DNA of 64,000 bases from Rhizomys pruinosus. Lineage: Eukaryota; Chordata; Mammalia; Rodentia; Spalacidae. Below are positions 55,069 to 64,000 of the stretch, one piece after another (the first letter of the stretch is position 1; each line of letters begins with the position of its first letter). A program made the translations under genes and the position numbers. Below the pieces are notes generated by a model. The model was given only the letters and a program-made list of their open reading frames with translations, did no database searches and was not told the DNA's origin. Location of the stretch: positions 1,971,008 through 2,035,007 of the forward strand of contig VZQC01013302.1 in the NCBI GenBank assembly GCA_009823505.1, written 5' to 3'.

Positions 55069-57427
55069 CTGAAAACGTGTTCTATGGATGATTTGCACCT
55101 TTACCTGGACATGTAATAAATACCTGACATGACCACCATTACCCCTGTTGCTCATGTCCACCATGTACTATATCCACAGTATTCTTCACTGCACTTAATG
55201 GGAACTTGGTATTTTTGCCAGTTTTTCATACTCCAAACCTTGGTGTCTTCTTCTCTTTATCTGACAGCTAACATGAAATCCATTAGCAACTAATACAGTC
55301 TCACTTGAAAATGCATCTGGAATTTGATTACTTCACTACCACTTCATCTTTCTGACATAAAACATTATATGTTGGCTAGATTATGAAATTATCTCTGAAT
55401 ATGTCATCTTGCTTGTACATGGAAATCCTAAGGCCATTTACCAACCAGAGTGATTCTGCTAAAACATGAGTTAGACCAAATTAGTTTCCTTCTCAACAAT
55501 TTCCAGTGGCTTTCATTTCCCCAAATAGAGGGAAACGTTCTTAAAGTCGTCTTCACAGCTCTGCACTCTCTTGTTCCCATTAGCTCTCCAAATCTCCTGT
55601 CACCAGCTAGCCTCGTGGACTACTGTCTCAGTTGCCTCTGTCTTTAATCAAGTTTTACTGTGTTTTTATTTCTTTGATATTACTTGCAGTTCTCTCTTGT
55701 AGCCCTTGAAGCCATATAGTCTTGTATTAGTACAATTTTATTCCTTTGCAATTATCTCTACTTAGCATATCCAGTCATTTATTACGCTATTTATTGGTAT
55801 TGAGCAGTATTTTCTTCCAAAATGAACAATCCTACCCTAGTGGGAGGTACAGTAAGACTTTGAAAGCAAACAGACCTGCAAGCTTCAGAAGCTACTGAAA
55901 CTTACAAGATTTCCAAGGCCTCTCCCTAGGGAGAACAGTAACACTGCCAGGAAGAGGAGTCTCTCCAATCCTTTGAGCGGTCTGGGGAGACTGTGATCTA
56001 TTGAGCTGCTTCCATGCCATGCACACAGCTCTAGGGTTGCAGCTTTTGTGAGTTGTCACTCATGTCGGGGTGGACTTTCCATGACACAGCTATCTCTGAG
56101 TCTTACTTCCTATCTTTGAGTCTTATGTTCCTGTAAGTAAATTCTCACCCATCTTCCTGTAAGTAATCTCAATAAGCTCATTGATTTGCTAAGGTGGTCT
56201 CCTGTGGAATTCTTACTTTGGTCTGAGGTGAGTAGACATTTGTTTGCATTTCTGCAGACGTCACACAAGGGTTGCTTTCTTAATTCTCAGTTAGAATTTA
56301 ATCATCATAGGGTTTTGACTATTTATTTTGTTTCGTTTACTTCTATATTTTTCCAGTAACCTAGAGACGTTTTCAGCATAAAATATGTGCTCTATGATTA
56401 TGTGCTGAATGAATTAACAGAAACAAAACAACCCATAATCAAACAGTACAACAGGAAATAGGCAGTCTTATTCAAGGTTTGTTGAATAACAGAGGAATGG
56501 CACAAGTTCAACATAAATAGAGTTGAGAAAAAGATAAAATAGGAAACAAAAGGAGTGCTACAAAAGGAAGAATATTTTGGGCTAAATCATGTGCCATGAA
56601 CTTCAATACTTTTGCATAGTATGAACCAGATATTTAATGAATCAAGTACACAATAGGAGAAAAAATATAGTGCTGCTGTGACCCAAAGACCCAACATGAA
56701 GGTGCAATTTTTTAGGCAAAGCAAAACTCTTATAGAACCCATTTCTCTCAAGGGCTCTAAGGAGAAAAAATACAGTGAAAATGAGCAAATGTCTTTGCCA
56801 AGTACTTAGAATGCCCCTCAGTAAGTGGCTAACATGGCCCCACAGCATATTCCTGTATTAGCAACTTTCGTAGAATAATACATTGTCTAGGTATGTAGTG
56901 GACTGCCAGTGTTGCTTAACTTGGCATATCTTAGGAATCTAGATGGAAGAGTGTACTGGAATTTTTCAATAATAGCACTTCTGTTGGTTCATTTTATACG
57001 TGCTTATTACACACAGTGAAGCATGGATTGAGTAGTTTCTACTCCATAGTATTTGAAAATATTTTAATGTTCATGACACAAATGTCATATTTCCAAAAAT
57101 ACTGTTCTTTTCAATCACATTTTGAGGGCAATAGTGGAGTACAGCAGTTGAGCTTATTTTTTTTTAAATGTATTTGTGTGTTTAGTGATATGTCCTGGTT
57201 GTCAGCCTGTATTTTAGACTTAAGCAGGTCTGAATTTGAAGTTTGACTTGACCAAGTTTGCCAAGTTCCTTAACCAGTGTGAGTTTCAATTTCACCCTTC
57301 AAAAAGAAGGAAACAGGTAAATAGGCTATAAAGATGCACATAAGGACTTGGGAGGAGGAGAGTTAAAAGGCACATGTAAATCATTTCACAGAGCCTAGAA
57401 ATTTTCAATTGCTTAAAAACTGTCATT
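55069..57427. other. Unassigned sequence, possible LTR remnant
   Basis: No exon recognised. 55,840-56,270 has LTR-like content ('cctctccctagggagaacag', 'cctgtaagtaatctcaataagctcattgattt', 'ctcctgtggaattcttactttggtctg'), but neither end is defined. Short open frames elsewhere have no support. Confidence 0.35.
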
Positions 57428-58040
57428 CTTTTTTTATTGAGCATTTGTACAACTCATACAAGGGTTCCCAATCAAACTCAGTCCCCACCATGCTCCAACT
57501 CCCATCAGAACTCACACATTACAACATCCAAGCTAAACTCTATCCAGTCAAGCTCCCAAACCCAGATATCTTTCTCTGCAAATAGATCTTCTGGAGTCTA
57601 GTTAGCATATAGGAATCTTAGGTAAGGTATATTCTTCCTCACCCAACAGTACTCAGTCTCTTATAGTTTTCAGTCCAGGGTCAGCCCCCCCATCCATTTC
57701 TCTTGCTCTACTTTGGGACCTTGTCCCAGTTGGCATGGGTCCTGTGTCTGATGCCTACATTGCCACAGGTTTACATGTGAAAGCTTAAAATCGATTATAA
57801 GTCACTGCTTCTCTATGTTCATGCACCAGCCCTAGCTCTTACAATCTTTCTGCCCTCTCTTCTGCAATGATCCCTGAGCCATGGGTAGGTGAGGTTTAAT
57901 ATAGAGGCCCATTCAGGGGGGCCTCTATATTATACACACTCTGAGGGCTCCAATTCTTTGGAGGTTGACTAGTTGTGACCTTCTGTTTGCACCACTGTTA
58001 GTTCTTAATACTTTTGTCTGAGCTGTAAATACTAAAAAGC
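57428..58040 (-). mobile_element. Old L1 3' UTR (Lx-like)
   Basis: Antisense: 'tttttttattgagcatttgtacaactcatacaag', 'cttcctcacccaacagtactcag', 'catgggtcctgtgtctgatgcc', 'ttctgcaatgatccctgag'. It parallels the pieces at 41.1, 46.0 and 50.2 kb. A 15-bp inverted word (AATATAGAGGCCC/GGGGCCTCTATATT) lies at 57,899-57,933. Confidence 0.65.
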
Positions 58041-58244
58041 TTACAAGACTTTTGTAGAAAGGACCCCTGCCTTACTTAAAAGACTTAATGAGTTATCATG
58101 GTGCCTGAGAGAGGGGGAAAATGTGACTTGAAGGCAGGCAAGAGATAAACTATTTTATTGACCTAATAAAGAAGCTGGATTTCAGGGTAAGGGACTGTAG
58201 ATGAGTTTTGTAGATGAGTTTCAAGGTAAGGGACTGTAGATGAG

Positions 58245-58479
58245 GTTTTTTTTTTTTTTTATTTTTGTTGTCCATTTTGTTTATTTGTGTGTGTGGTTTG
58301 TTGTTTTATTTTCCCTTTTGGTTTTACACTTTTTTTGGTATTTTTGAGACAGGGTCTCCCTTTGAGTACCAGGTGTCCTGGAGCTCGCTCTGTAGACCAG
58401 GCCAGCCTTGAACCCACAGAGATCCACCTATCTCTGCCTCCCGAGTGCTGGGATTAAAGGCGTGCGCCACCATGCCCGG
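58245..58479 (-). mobile_element. B1 SINE with ~75-bp non-B1 3' extension
   Basis: Antisense B1 body at 58,332-58,479 (GAGACAGGGTCTCCC ... GATTAAAGGCGTGCG ... CATGCCCGG). To its left, 58,260-58,331 is non-B1 sequence and then a T run at 58,245-58,260. CTGTAGATGAG borders the whole block at 58,234-58,244 and 58,480-58,490, so the extension and B1 entered together. The same word also occurs nearby in a local duplication, which weakens the TSD slightly. Confidence 0.8.
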
Positions 58480-58617
58480 CTGTAGATGAGTTTTAAGTAT
58501 GGTAAGCAAATGGTCAGTCAAGCTTATATTTCCATTTGTCACTCTGTTAGCAGTTGCAGAACGAATCAGAACTTTGGAAACTTGAAGAGATTAGAGGTGG
58601 GGAGCTAATTAACCAGA

Positions 58618-58700
58618 AGTGAGTTCATGGCAAGCCTGGTCTACATAGTGAATTCCAGGGTAGCTGCAGCTATAGGGAGACCCTGCCTCAAAAAGACAAA
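58618..58700 (+). mobile_element. 5'-truncated B1 SINE
   Basis: 'gtgagttcatggcaagcctggtctacatagtgaattccagg' ... 'gagaccctgcctcaaaaagac' plus poly(A): the sense 3' half of B1. Confidence 0.88.
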
Positions 58701-59204
58701 AAAAAAAAAAAAAGTGGAGAGCAAATAGAGAAGATTGCTGATACATGCAAACATATACACACCTGCACATGTTCACATAGCAACACTTGAAAAATACACA
58801 GGCATAAACTCAAAAAATCTCTTTGCTTTAGTTTTATATGAACACACAGAGGCACACAAACGTCCTGACTTTTTCAAACAATGCAGTCTCAGCATGAACA
58901 CTGCTCAGCTGATGGTGCTTTGATTATACTTTTTAACAGTTCTTTTGAAGTTCTGGATGTCTTAATCATAGATCCATGGAGGCAAAACATCTGTGAGTGG
59001 GAACTAAAGCAAATTAGGGACATGAAAGCTCCATTTTAGAGGACAGAGTGACCACCTCCAGTACGTTGTTGCTCTAAGGTGAGGCTGCACAGACCCAGAT
59101 ACCTGAATTGTAACTAGCAACCTCTCAATGGTTTAAGGTTGTAAAGTGGACTTCTACTCACTATCAGCCATGGGAAAAATAAACAGGTCCCAATATTTTA
59201 GTGA

Positions 59205-59385
59205 TTGCTTTGGTTTCTGGTTTTGTGAGACAGAGTTTGCTATGTCGTCACAATTGTCCTAAACTTACTATCCCAAGCTGGCCTTGAACTGAGGTATTGG
59301 GGATATGCCTGACTCAGCACCACCCCCCCAACACACATACCCAAAGCTAGGATTACAGGCATATCTCACTATGCTCAGTTCCATG
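59205..59385 (-). mobile_element. Old B1 SINE
   Basis: Antisense: 'ttttgtgagacagagtttgctatg', 'caagctggccttgaactgagg', 'agctaggattacaggcatatc'. It contains an inserted CA/C-rich stretch at 59,318-59,340. Confidence 0.75.
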
Positions 59386-59425
59386 TTAGAATGGTCTCAA
59401 AATATCAGGAATTTTCTGTGTTAAC

Positions 59426-59583
59426 CTTTTTTTTTCTTTGAGACAGAGTCTTTCTGTGTAATTATGGCTGTCTGGCTGGACTGGAACTTGAAATATAGAC
59501 CAGGTTAACCTTGAACTCACAGAGTTCCAATTGCCTCTGCCTCTCAAGTGTTGGAATCAGTGGTGTGAACCACTATGACTGGC
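59426..59583 (-). mobile_element. B1 SINE
   Basis: Antisense: T run, GAGACAGAGTCTTTCTGTG, 'tatagaccaggttaaccttgaactcacagag', 'caagtgttggaatcagtggtgtgaacc'. It is diverged. Confidence 0.85.
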
Positions 59584-59604
59584 TATTTTTGTTATCTTTT
59601 GGTT

Positions 59605-59790
59605 TACTTTGGAGGGGGTGGCAGATTTTAAGATGGGGTCTCCATCTAGCCCCAGATAGCCTGTATCTTGCTATCTAGACCATCCTAGGCTGGTCTCAGT
59701 CTCATAGTGATCTGCCTGCCTCTGCCTCTGCCTCTGCCTCTGCCTCCCCAGTGCTGGGATTAAAGGTATACACCACCACCACCTCTGGCC
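59605..59790 (-). mobile_element. B1 SINE with (CTGCCT)n expansion
   Basis: Antisense B1 in which the CTGCCTCTGCC word has expanded to about five hexamers at 59,715-59,745. It ends 'gtgctgggattaaaggtatacaccacc'. Third B1 in a row on the same strand. Confidence 0.85.
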
Positions 59791-60174
59791 ATTCTGGCTG
59801 TTTTAATCCACTTCTAATTATATATATTTACCAGTGGTTTTATATTTGACTACATTTGCATTGCACAGAATGACAAAATCAGAAAAAATAGTGTCATAAT
59901 AAAGTCTAAAGCTCAACCGTGTATGTTTGTTGCTATTCACAGAACACATTTAAAATTATGTGATCCCAGAGGAAGTAAATTAACATACATCACATTTATC
60001 CATGAGAGATTCCTTCAAAGGTGCTCAGTGGTTGATTAAAACCACAGATACTGAGCACTATATAGGACAAGCTCTTTCCATGGTATATGTTTTATGTCAG
60101 GGGTAATAAGAGACAAACAGCAATAACTAATAAAAAGTTATTAAAAAGTAAAAATAACTCTCTCTCTCCCTCAT
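59791..60174. other. Unassigned sequence
   Basis: AT-rich; no gene or repeat recognised. Confidence 0.35.
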
Positions 60175-60525
60175 ACTGTTAAATTGCTCTTTTTCTTTAT
60201 GTTACATTTCTATCATTGTGTCAAAATTCATTTAAAGGAAAAGGAATTTATTTTGCCTAAGTTTCATCCACTCCATTGCTCTCAGGCCTGTGGTAATGCT
60301 GAACATCAGGGTGAAAAAATGTTAATCTTAGAAGAGCTAGGATGCAAAGAGAGAAGAGGGGTGGCTGACATCACACTGCCCCTTGAAGAGCATGCTCCCT
60401 ATAGTCCCTCCACTCGCCTTTCCTCTTACGGGTTCTACCACCTCCCCATAGCACCACAATCTGGCCAATGAATCATTTGGCATATGAGCCTTTTGGTGAC
60501 ACTGGAAGAATCAAATCATGACACC
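60175..60525 (-). mobile_element. Old MaLR LTR
   Basis: Antisense LTR words: 'atttctatcattgtgtcaaaattcatttaaaggaaaaggaatttattttgcc' (inverted poly(A) region), 'gcatgctccctatagtccctccactc', and the end 'ggtgacactggaagaatcaaatcatgaca'. Consistent with an MT/ORR1-class LTR but diverged. Confidence 0.55.
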
Positions 60526-61384
60526 TTCTTCTGATAATGATATGAGAGGATTCTGCAGATATACACAAGATGATGTGAGGTGAATGACATCAGCAATCTA
60601 ACATAACAATAAGCCATTGTGGAAGGATAGTTAAACACAGTCATAGCACTGCAACTGTTGAGCTCTTAATCCAGACATCAGGTAAATAACAGATGGGTAG
60701 TGTGCACAGCATGGATACACTGGACAAAAGGAAATGTTGTCTCATGTCCTGGTGTGGAAGAATAGGATGACTTGGTATTTCATCAGGCTATGCAGAATGG
60801 GTACAACTAAAACTTTATGAATTGTTCATTTCTTGAATTTTCCCTTTGATATTGTGTGACAAGTGCTACTTTGGGGTAACTTACATCATGGAAATTGAAG
60901 TCATAAATCATCAAGGGGTATTGTATCTTCAGTGTCCAAGGAAAGTAGCTGAGAAATTTCCCCCAATAACTTTATATCTACACTGGAATGCTTAGAAATC
61001 TATATGAATCCAACTCGTGGGAACTGAAGGATTAGGAAAAATTTAACTGTGTCTCCAGTTTGCTTAGTGATTTACCTCACTGTGCCTTCTGCCTATCAGG
61101 TAATATTAGTACATGCCTTATGTCAAATGGTTCTGATGAATCCCCCCCTGCCCCAGTGTCTACTATAGCCAGGCAGTGAAGTTCACACTGGAAAGACAGC
61201 TCATGACTTGAGACCCAAAGGTGAGATTTATGGGGCCAGAAGAGGTTTATCCACTGCCTGGCCCTTGGTTGGACACAAAAGAAACTTCTGTGGTCCATCT
61301 CCACAGTGCAAGAAAGATATGGAAACATTGTACAGAGCACAGGGAGAAGCCACAAGAATGTTCAAGGGTCAAAATATAAAACTA
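60526..61384. other. Unassigned sequence
   Basis: No exon was established. 61,190-61,350 has modest open frames on both strands (65 and 92 codons) without a domain I can name. Confidence 0.35.
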
Positions 61385-61628
61385 GGGGCTGGAGAGATTG
61401 CCTAGCATTTAAGAGTGCTGACCACTCTTGCAGAGGACCCGGGTTAGATCCCCAGCACCCACATGGCGGCTAAGAATCGTCTGTAACTCCAATTCCAGGA
61501 GAACTCCAGTTCCAGGGGAATCTGAGACCCTCTTCTGACCTCCGCGGCATTGCACGACACAGGTGCACAGACCTACACGCAAACAGTACATTCATACACA
61601 TAAATAAATAAAATAAAAACATTTTAAT
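61385..61628 (+). mobile_element. B2 SINE with TSD, duplication-bearing subtype
   Basis: Sense head GGGGCTGGAGAGATTGCCTAG, 'gggttagatcccc' (B box with one change), and the duplicated ATTCCAGGAGAA/GTTCCAGGGGAA block. TSD AAAATATAAAACTA at 61,371-61,384 and 61,629-61,642. Confidence 0.93.
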
Positions 61629-61642
61629 AAAATATAAAACTA

Positions 61643-62359
61643 AAGTAGGGAGATCAAAGAACCCAGATTAGTTCAAAAATAAGAAAAATCCTGGGTAATC
61701 ATAGTGACAGTCCTCAGGACCAACAATCAAAGTGCCTGTCCCCAGCTACATGCTCTCTATCATCACAGAGATTATAACCAAAGTAAATTAATTCAAAGTG
61801 TCTCCGAAATTTCAAATAAGAAAGTGGAAGATGGGCAATTGAAAGCACTATGTCTCATGCATTTTCTTCTGAAGAGCTTTTGAAACAGCCGTCTATTCTA
61901 GATGGATTAGAGTTAATTTCGTTTTTAAGTCTGGGTTTTAAACTAAATTGTTGGCTGTTGACCTTTCTTTTTTTTGGCCAGGGTCGTGCACTTCTTTGAG
62001 ACTCTTATGAAAACTCCCAATCATCTGTACAGAAAATGTATATATGTTAACACAGATTCTGAAATCTTCAAAAACTCTGATATGTGATTCCACAGTGTAC
62101 TTCAAGTCACTGAAAGAGAGGAACTCTGGGTTCTGAGTGCCTTGCTCTCATCTCCAATTATCATTGACTTCTGGGATCAGCTGGAATCCCAGAGCAGTCA
62201 TTCTTCCTGCTCTACATCTCTTCTGGACACTAGATTAAACAGTGCATGCTGCCAGGGCAAGGAAAGTGGGGGCTGCAGCATCCCAGTTAAAGTAAATCAG
62301 AACCTTTCACTGTTTTAGCAAACACATTCCCCTAACCCTCTTATATTCTTGGACCGTGG
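61643..62359. other. Unassigned sequence
   Basis: No coding or repeat feature recognised between the B2 and the ERV. Confidence 0.35.
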
Positions 62360-62752
62360 TGTCACTTGAGGAGGGACAGGGGAGAGGAGGCTAGAACCAG
62401 CCGGCATCTTCGGTGGATGGGGCTGAGCAGGATGATGAGTGTCAATGGTCTGCAAGAGAACACACAGTACCAGGAGCTCGTCAAAGCAAGGACTTGCTTT
62501 ATTGCATCAGGCAATGGCTTATATATGCTTGGCGGGAAGGGTGGTGAAAAGAAGGCGGGAGAGGAGATATGTAGAGTGGGGGATAGTTTTGGGCCAATAG
62601 TAACTTGCCACATTGGTTGTAGGTGTTTTCAGGTCGGGCTATGATGAGTCACTCCTATGCAGAAGTGACTGGCCAGAGACAGGTTGCTAAACTCTAGTCA
62701 GGCTCAGGGGGTTACAGTAAGCTGCATTCTCTAGGGCCCACAGGGCCCAACA
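62360..62752 (-). mobile_element. 3' LTR of a betaretrovirus-like ERV
   Basis: On minus the LTR starts TGTTGGGCCC at 62,752 directly after a polypurine tract and runs left to about 62,360 (end TGACA; exact end uncertain). TATATAAGCC lies at 62,516-62,525, AATAAA at 62,498-62,503, an AP-1 site TGAGTCA at 62,645-62,651 and an inverted CCAAT near 62,598. The TGTTGGG start resembles IAP-class LTRs. Confidence 0.82.
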
Positions 62753-62770
62753 ATTCCCCCTTTTGTTTTT
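62753..62770 (-). promoter_or_regulatory. Polypurine tract of the ERV
   Basis: Minus strand AAAAACAAAAGGGGGAAT immediately precedes the LTR TG, as expected for the plus-strand primer of retroviral reverse transcription. Confidence 0.85.
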
Positions 62771-62795
62771 GTAATGCAGGAGGAGAAACATAACT

Positions 62796-62999
62796 CCTGT
62801 CTTAGGTTGTCTATTCTTGCAAACTCAGCCTTACCCATCTTTGGGATACAAACAGCTTAGGTTTGGTCCCTGTCTTAGGTTGACTGACTGCAGAAAGATC
62901 TTACCCATCATTGGGTGCTATGACTCCAGTCTGCCAAAGAGCCTCTCAATGCCCTGTCTTAGGTTGTCCCAGTCTCTCTGGGGTCTTACCCATCATTGG
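62796..62999. repeat. Three imperfect direct repeats upstream of the polypurine tract
   Basis: CCTGTCTTAGGTTG starts at 62,796, 62,869 and 62,953, each followed 35-40 bp later by CTTACCCATC(A/T)TTGG. Spacing is about 73 and 84 bp. The repeats lie in the non-coding interval before the 3' LTR. Confidence 0.8.
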
Positions 63000-63151
63000 C
63001 AACATGGAGGGCGGGGGTCAGGTGATCATATGAAGATGGCCATTCATAAGGCCCTGGCTCTTGATTAGCAAGCCTGTGATAGTGGACCTCGACCTGATGT
63101 CTAGCCTCCCCTGGATAAATAATTAAATAACACAGGGCCCAAGGGTAAGAA

Positions 63152-63379
63152 TTAGGAAGAGTGTAAGAAGGGGTCCAAGCAGAGGGAGGAGGTAGGGCAG
63201 GAAGCCATACCAGCCAGTCCACAAGGGATTTTCTTGAAGTTCTCTCCTTCTTTCCCTAGTTTTGGGATGGATATAGATCCACTAGCCTCCAGGCATTGTC
63301 TGGCCACATTGGGGTCTCTGAGTCCCCCATCACTGGGTGGGATGAGAGCCAGCAGCAGCAGCAGCAGGAGCAATGTCAC
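63152..63379 (-). pseudogene. ERV open frame with Leu-rich leader
   Basis: 75 codons starting with a run of nine leucines encoded largely by a CTG/(CAG) microsatellite at 63,352-63,369. It lies between the integrase remnant and the LTR, where env would begin. A signal-peptide-like start fits, but no Env surface or fusion motif follows, so the assignment is tentative and the frame is short. Confidence 0.35.
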
Positions 63380-63599
63380 TTTTATCCTGGGCAGCTATTG
63401 AGGGAAGAACAGAGGGGCAATTAGGGGTGAAACACTCCCTGGGGGGGTCCTTATCATTGTCTCCCTGTTGGGGGAGATATTAGCTATAGGTGACAGACAA
63501 GGACCAGTGTTTCTGAAAAGGGGATGTATGCCTGTCTTCCTTGGAAAAATTTGAAATATTTTGGAAAAATTTAAAATATTTAGGGTGATCATGTGGGGG

Positions 63600-63895
63600 C
63601 ATGGACTCCCCCTTTTGCTTTTATAATTGAGCCTTGAGGATTTGACCATTGTCTGTTTTGATTTGAGTCAACTGCCAAATGGGGTATAATGGGTAACATA
63701 TATCTGCCAGAGATGGTTAGGCCGGAGACCTTGGGGATTACTGCCTGAGGTTTGGAGAGGGGGGATCTGGAGGAAGGGCTGGCAGGACCAGCAGGTACAG
63801 ATGATCTTTTTTAGATCTTTAACTGCTACATGGGGGTATTTATGCCTATGTCCCCTCAAGTTTGTATGAGTTAGTTGGTCGCAATTAAATGTTCC
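63600..63895 (-). pseudogene. Betaretrovirus-like integrase remnant, internally deleted
   Basis: On minus, a zinc-binding-like His and CTCWSC segment is followed by NPQGLRPNHLWQIYVTHYTPFG, i.e. the start of the catalytic core. The normal first Asp in W-Q-x-D-V-T-H is replaced (IYVTH). The sequence then jumps within a few bases to a TDNG motif and soon to KQKGG, so most of the core between these landmarks is missing and the frame shifts. Not functional. Upstream pol is absent beyond about 63,895. Confidence 0.75.
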
Positions 63896-64000
63896 TTAAA
63901 ATTCTTTTACTAGACTGTGACTTCAGAGAAATCAAGTCCATTAACTTATATTTATTTATTTGTATTTCTGTATAAATCTCTACTGAAATCCTCTATATAA

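Noticed and set aside
61077..61405. Possible processed gene fragment in overlapping frames
   Set aside because: Both strands are open over ~65-92 codons, but I could not match a protein domain and saw no poly(A) tail or TSD. Left unassigned.
62366..62644. 92-codon plus-strand frame
   Set aside because: Antisense to the ERV LTR; overlaps its TATA, R and U5 regions.

Overview
This window looks like mammalian, specifically muroid-rodent, nuclear DNA. It is AT-rich and saturated with B1, B2/B3 and B4 SINEs, MaLR-type LTR retrotransposons of the MT and ORR1 kind, and many L1 fragments, with a few old MIR pieces. The B2 copies carry a lineage variant that I do not recognise as house-mouse B2, so a non-Mus muroid (cricetid or spalacid-like) is my inference; the species cannot be fixed from sequence alone. 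I found no protein-coding exon, no functional RNA gene and no bacterial-style operon. The window is best read as intergenic or deep-intronic sequence built by successive retrotransposition.

Layout. 1-10.2 kb: mostly unique DNA with MIRs, small tandem duplications, a 64-bp triplication, an MLT1-like LTR and a degraded MaLR. 10.2-13.4 kb: a B4 SINE split by a B1, then a twin-primed L1 with a roughly 2.4-kb 3' UTR. 14.8-16.5 kb: an LTR candidate, a B1, an L1 3' end and a MIR. 16.6-18.2 kb: a large 27-bp minisatellite (about 56 units) whose core has an 81-bp higher-order repeat, ten copies. 20.9-35.3 kb: a nested block with an ORR1-type solo LTR, a complete MT-type MaLR, a complete ORR1-type MaLR inserted in an L1 3' UTR, an old L1, a single insertion holding two L1 3' ends in tandem, a U6 snRNA/L1 chimeric pseudogene, and a long L1 3' UTR carrying a B2 and an ERVK-type LTR. 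35.4-36.2 kb: a 28-bp perfect palindrome next to a tandem array, then B1, (TTCC)n and B4. 36.2-42 kb: L1 on L1, including a second twin-primed L1 that carries a B2 and an ERVL-type solo LTR. 44-50 kb: an old minus-strand L1 interrupted by SINEs and an ERVK-type LTR with a full CRE and TATA box. 50-54 kb: ERV-derived sequence, and a third twin-primed L1. 54-62 kb: SINEs among otherwise unique DNA. 62.4-63.9 kb: the 3' part of a betaretrovirus-like ERV with a collapsed integrase and a 3' LTR.

Nothing here works together as a pathway. The biological content is insertion history. Target-site duplications (TSDs) can be read for about 18 elements, so much of the order of events can be reconstructed. 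The items most worth a second look are the U6/L1 chimera, the higher-order minisatellite, the three twin-primed L1s, the tandem L1 3' ends, and the B2 subfamily difference. Boundaries without TSDs are approximate, and family names come from recognition by eye, not a library search.
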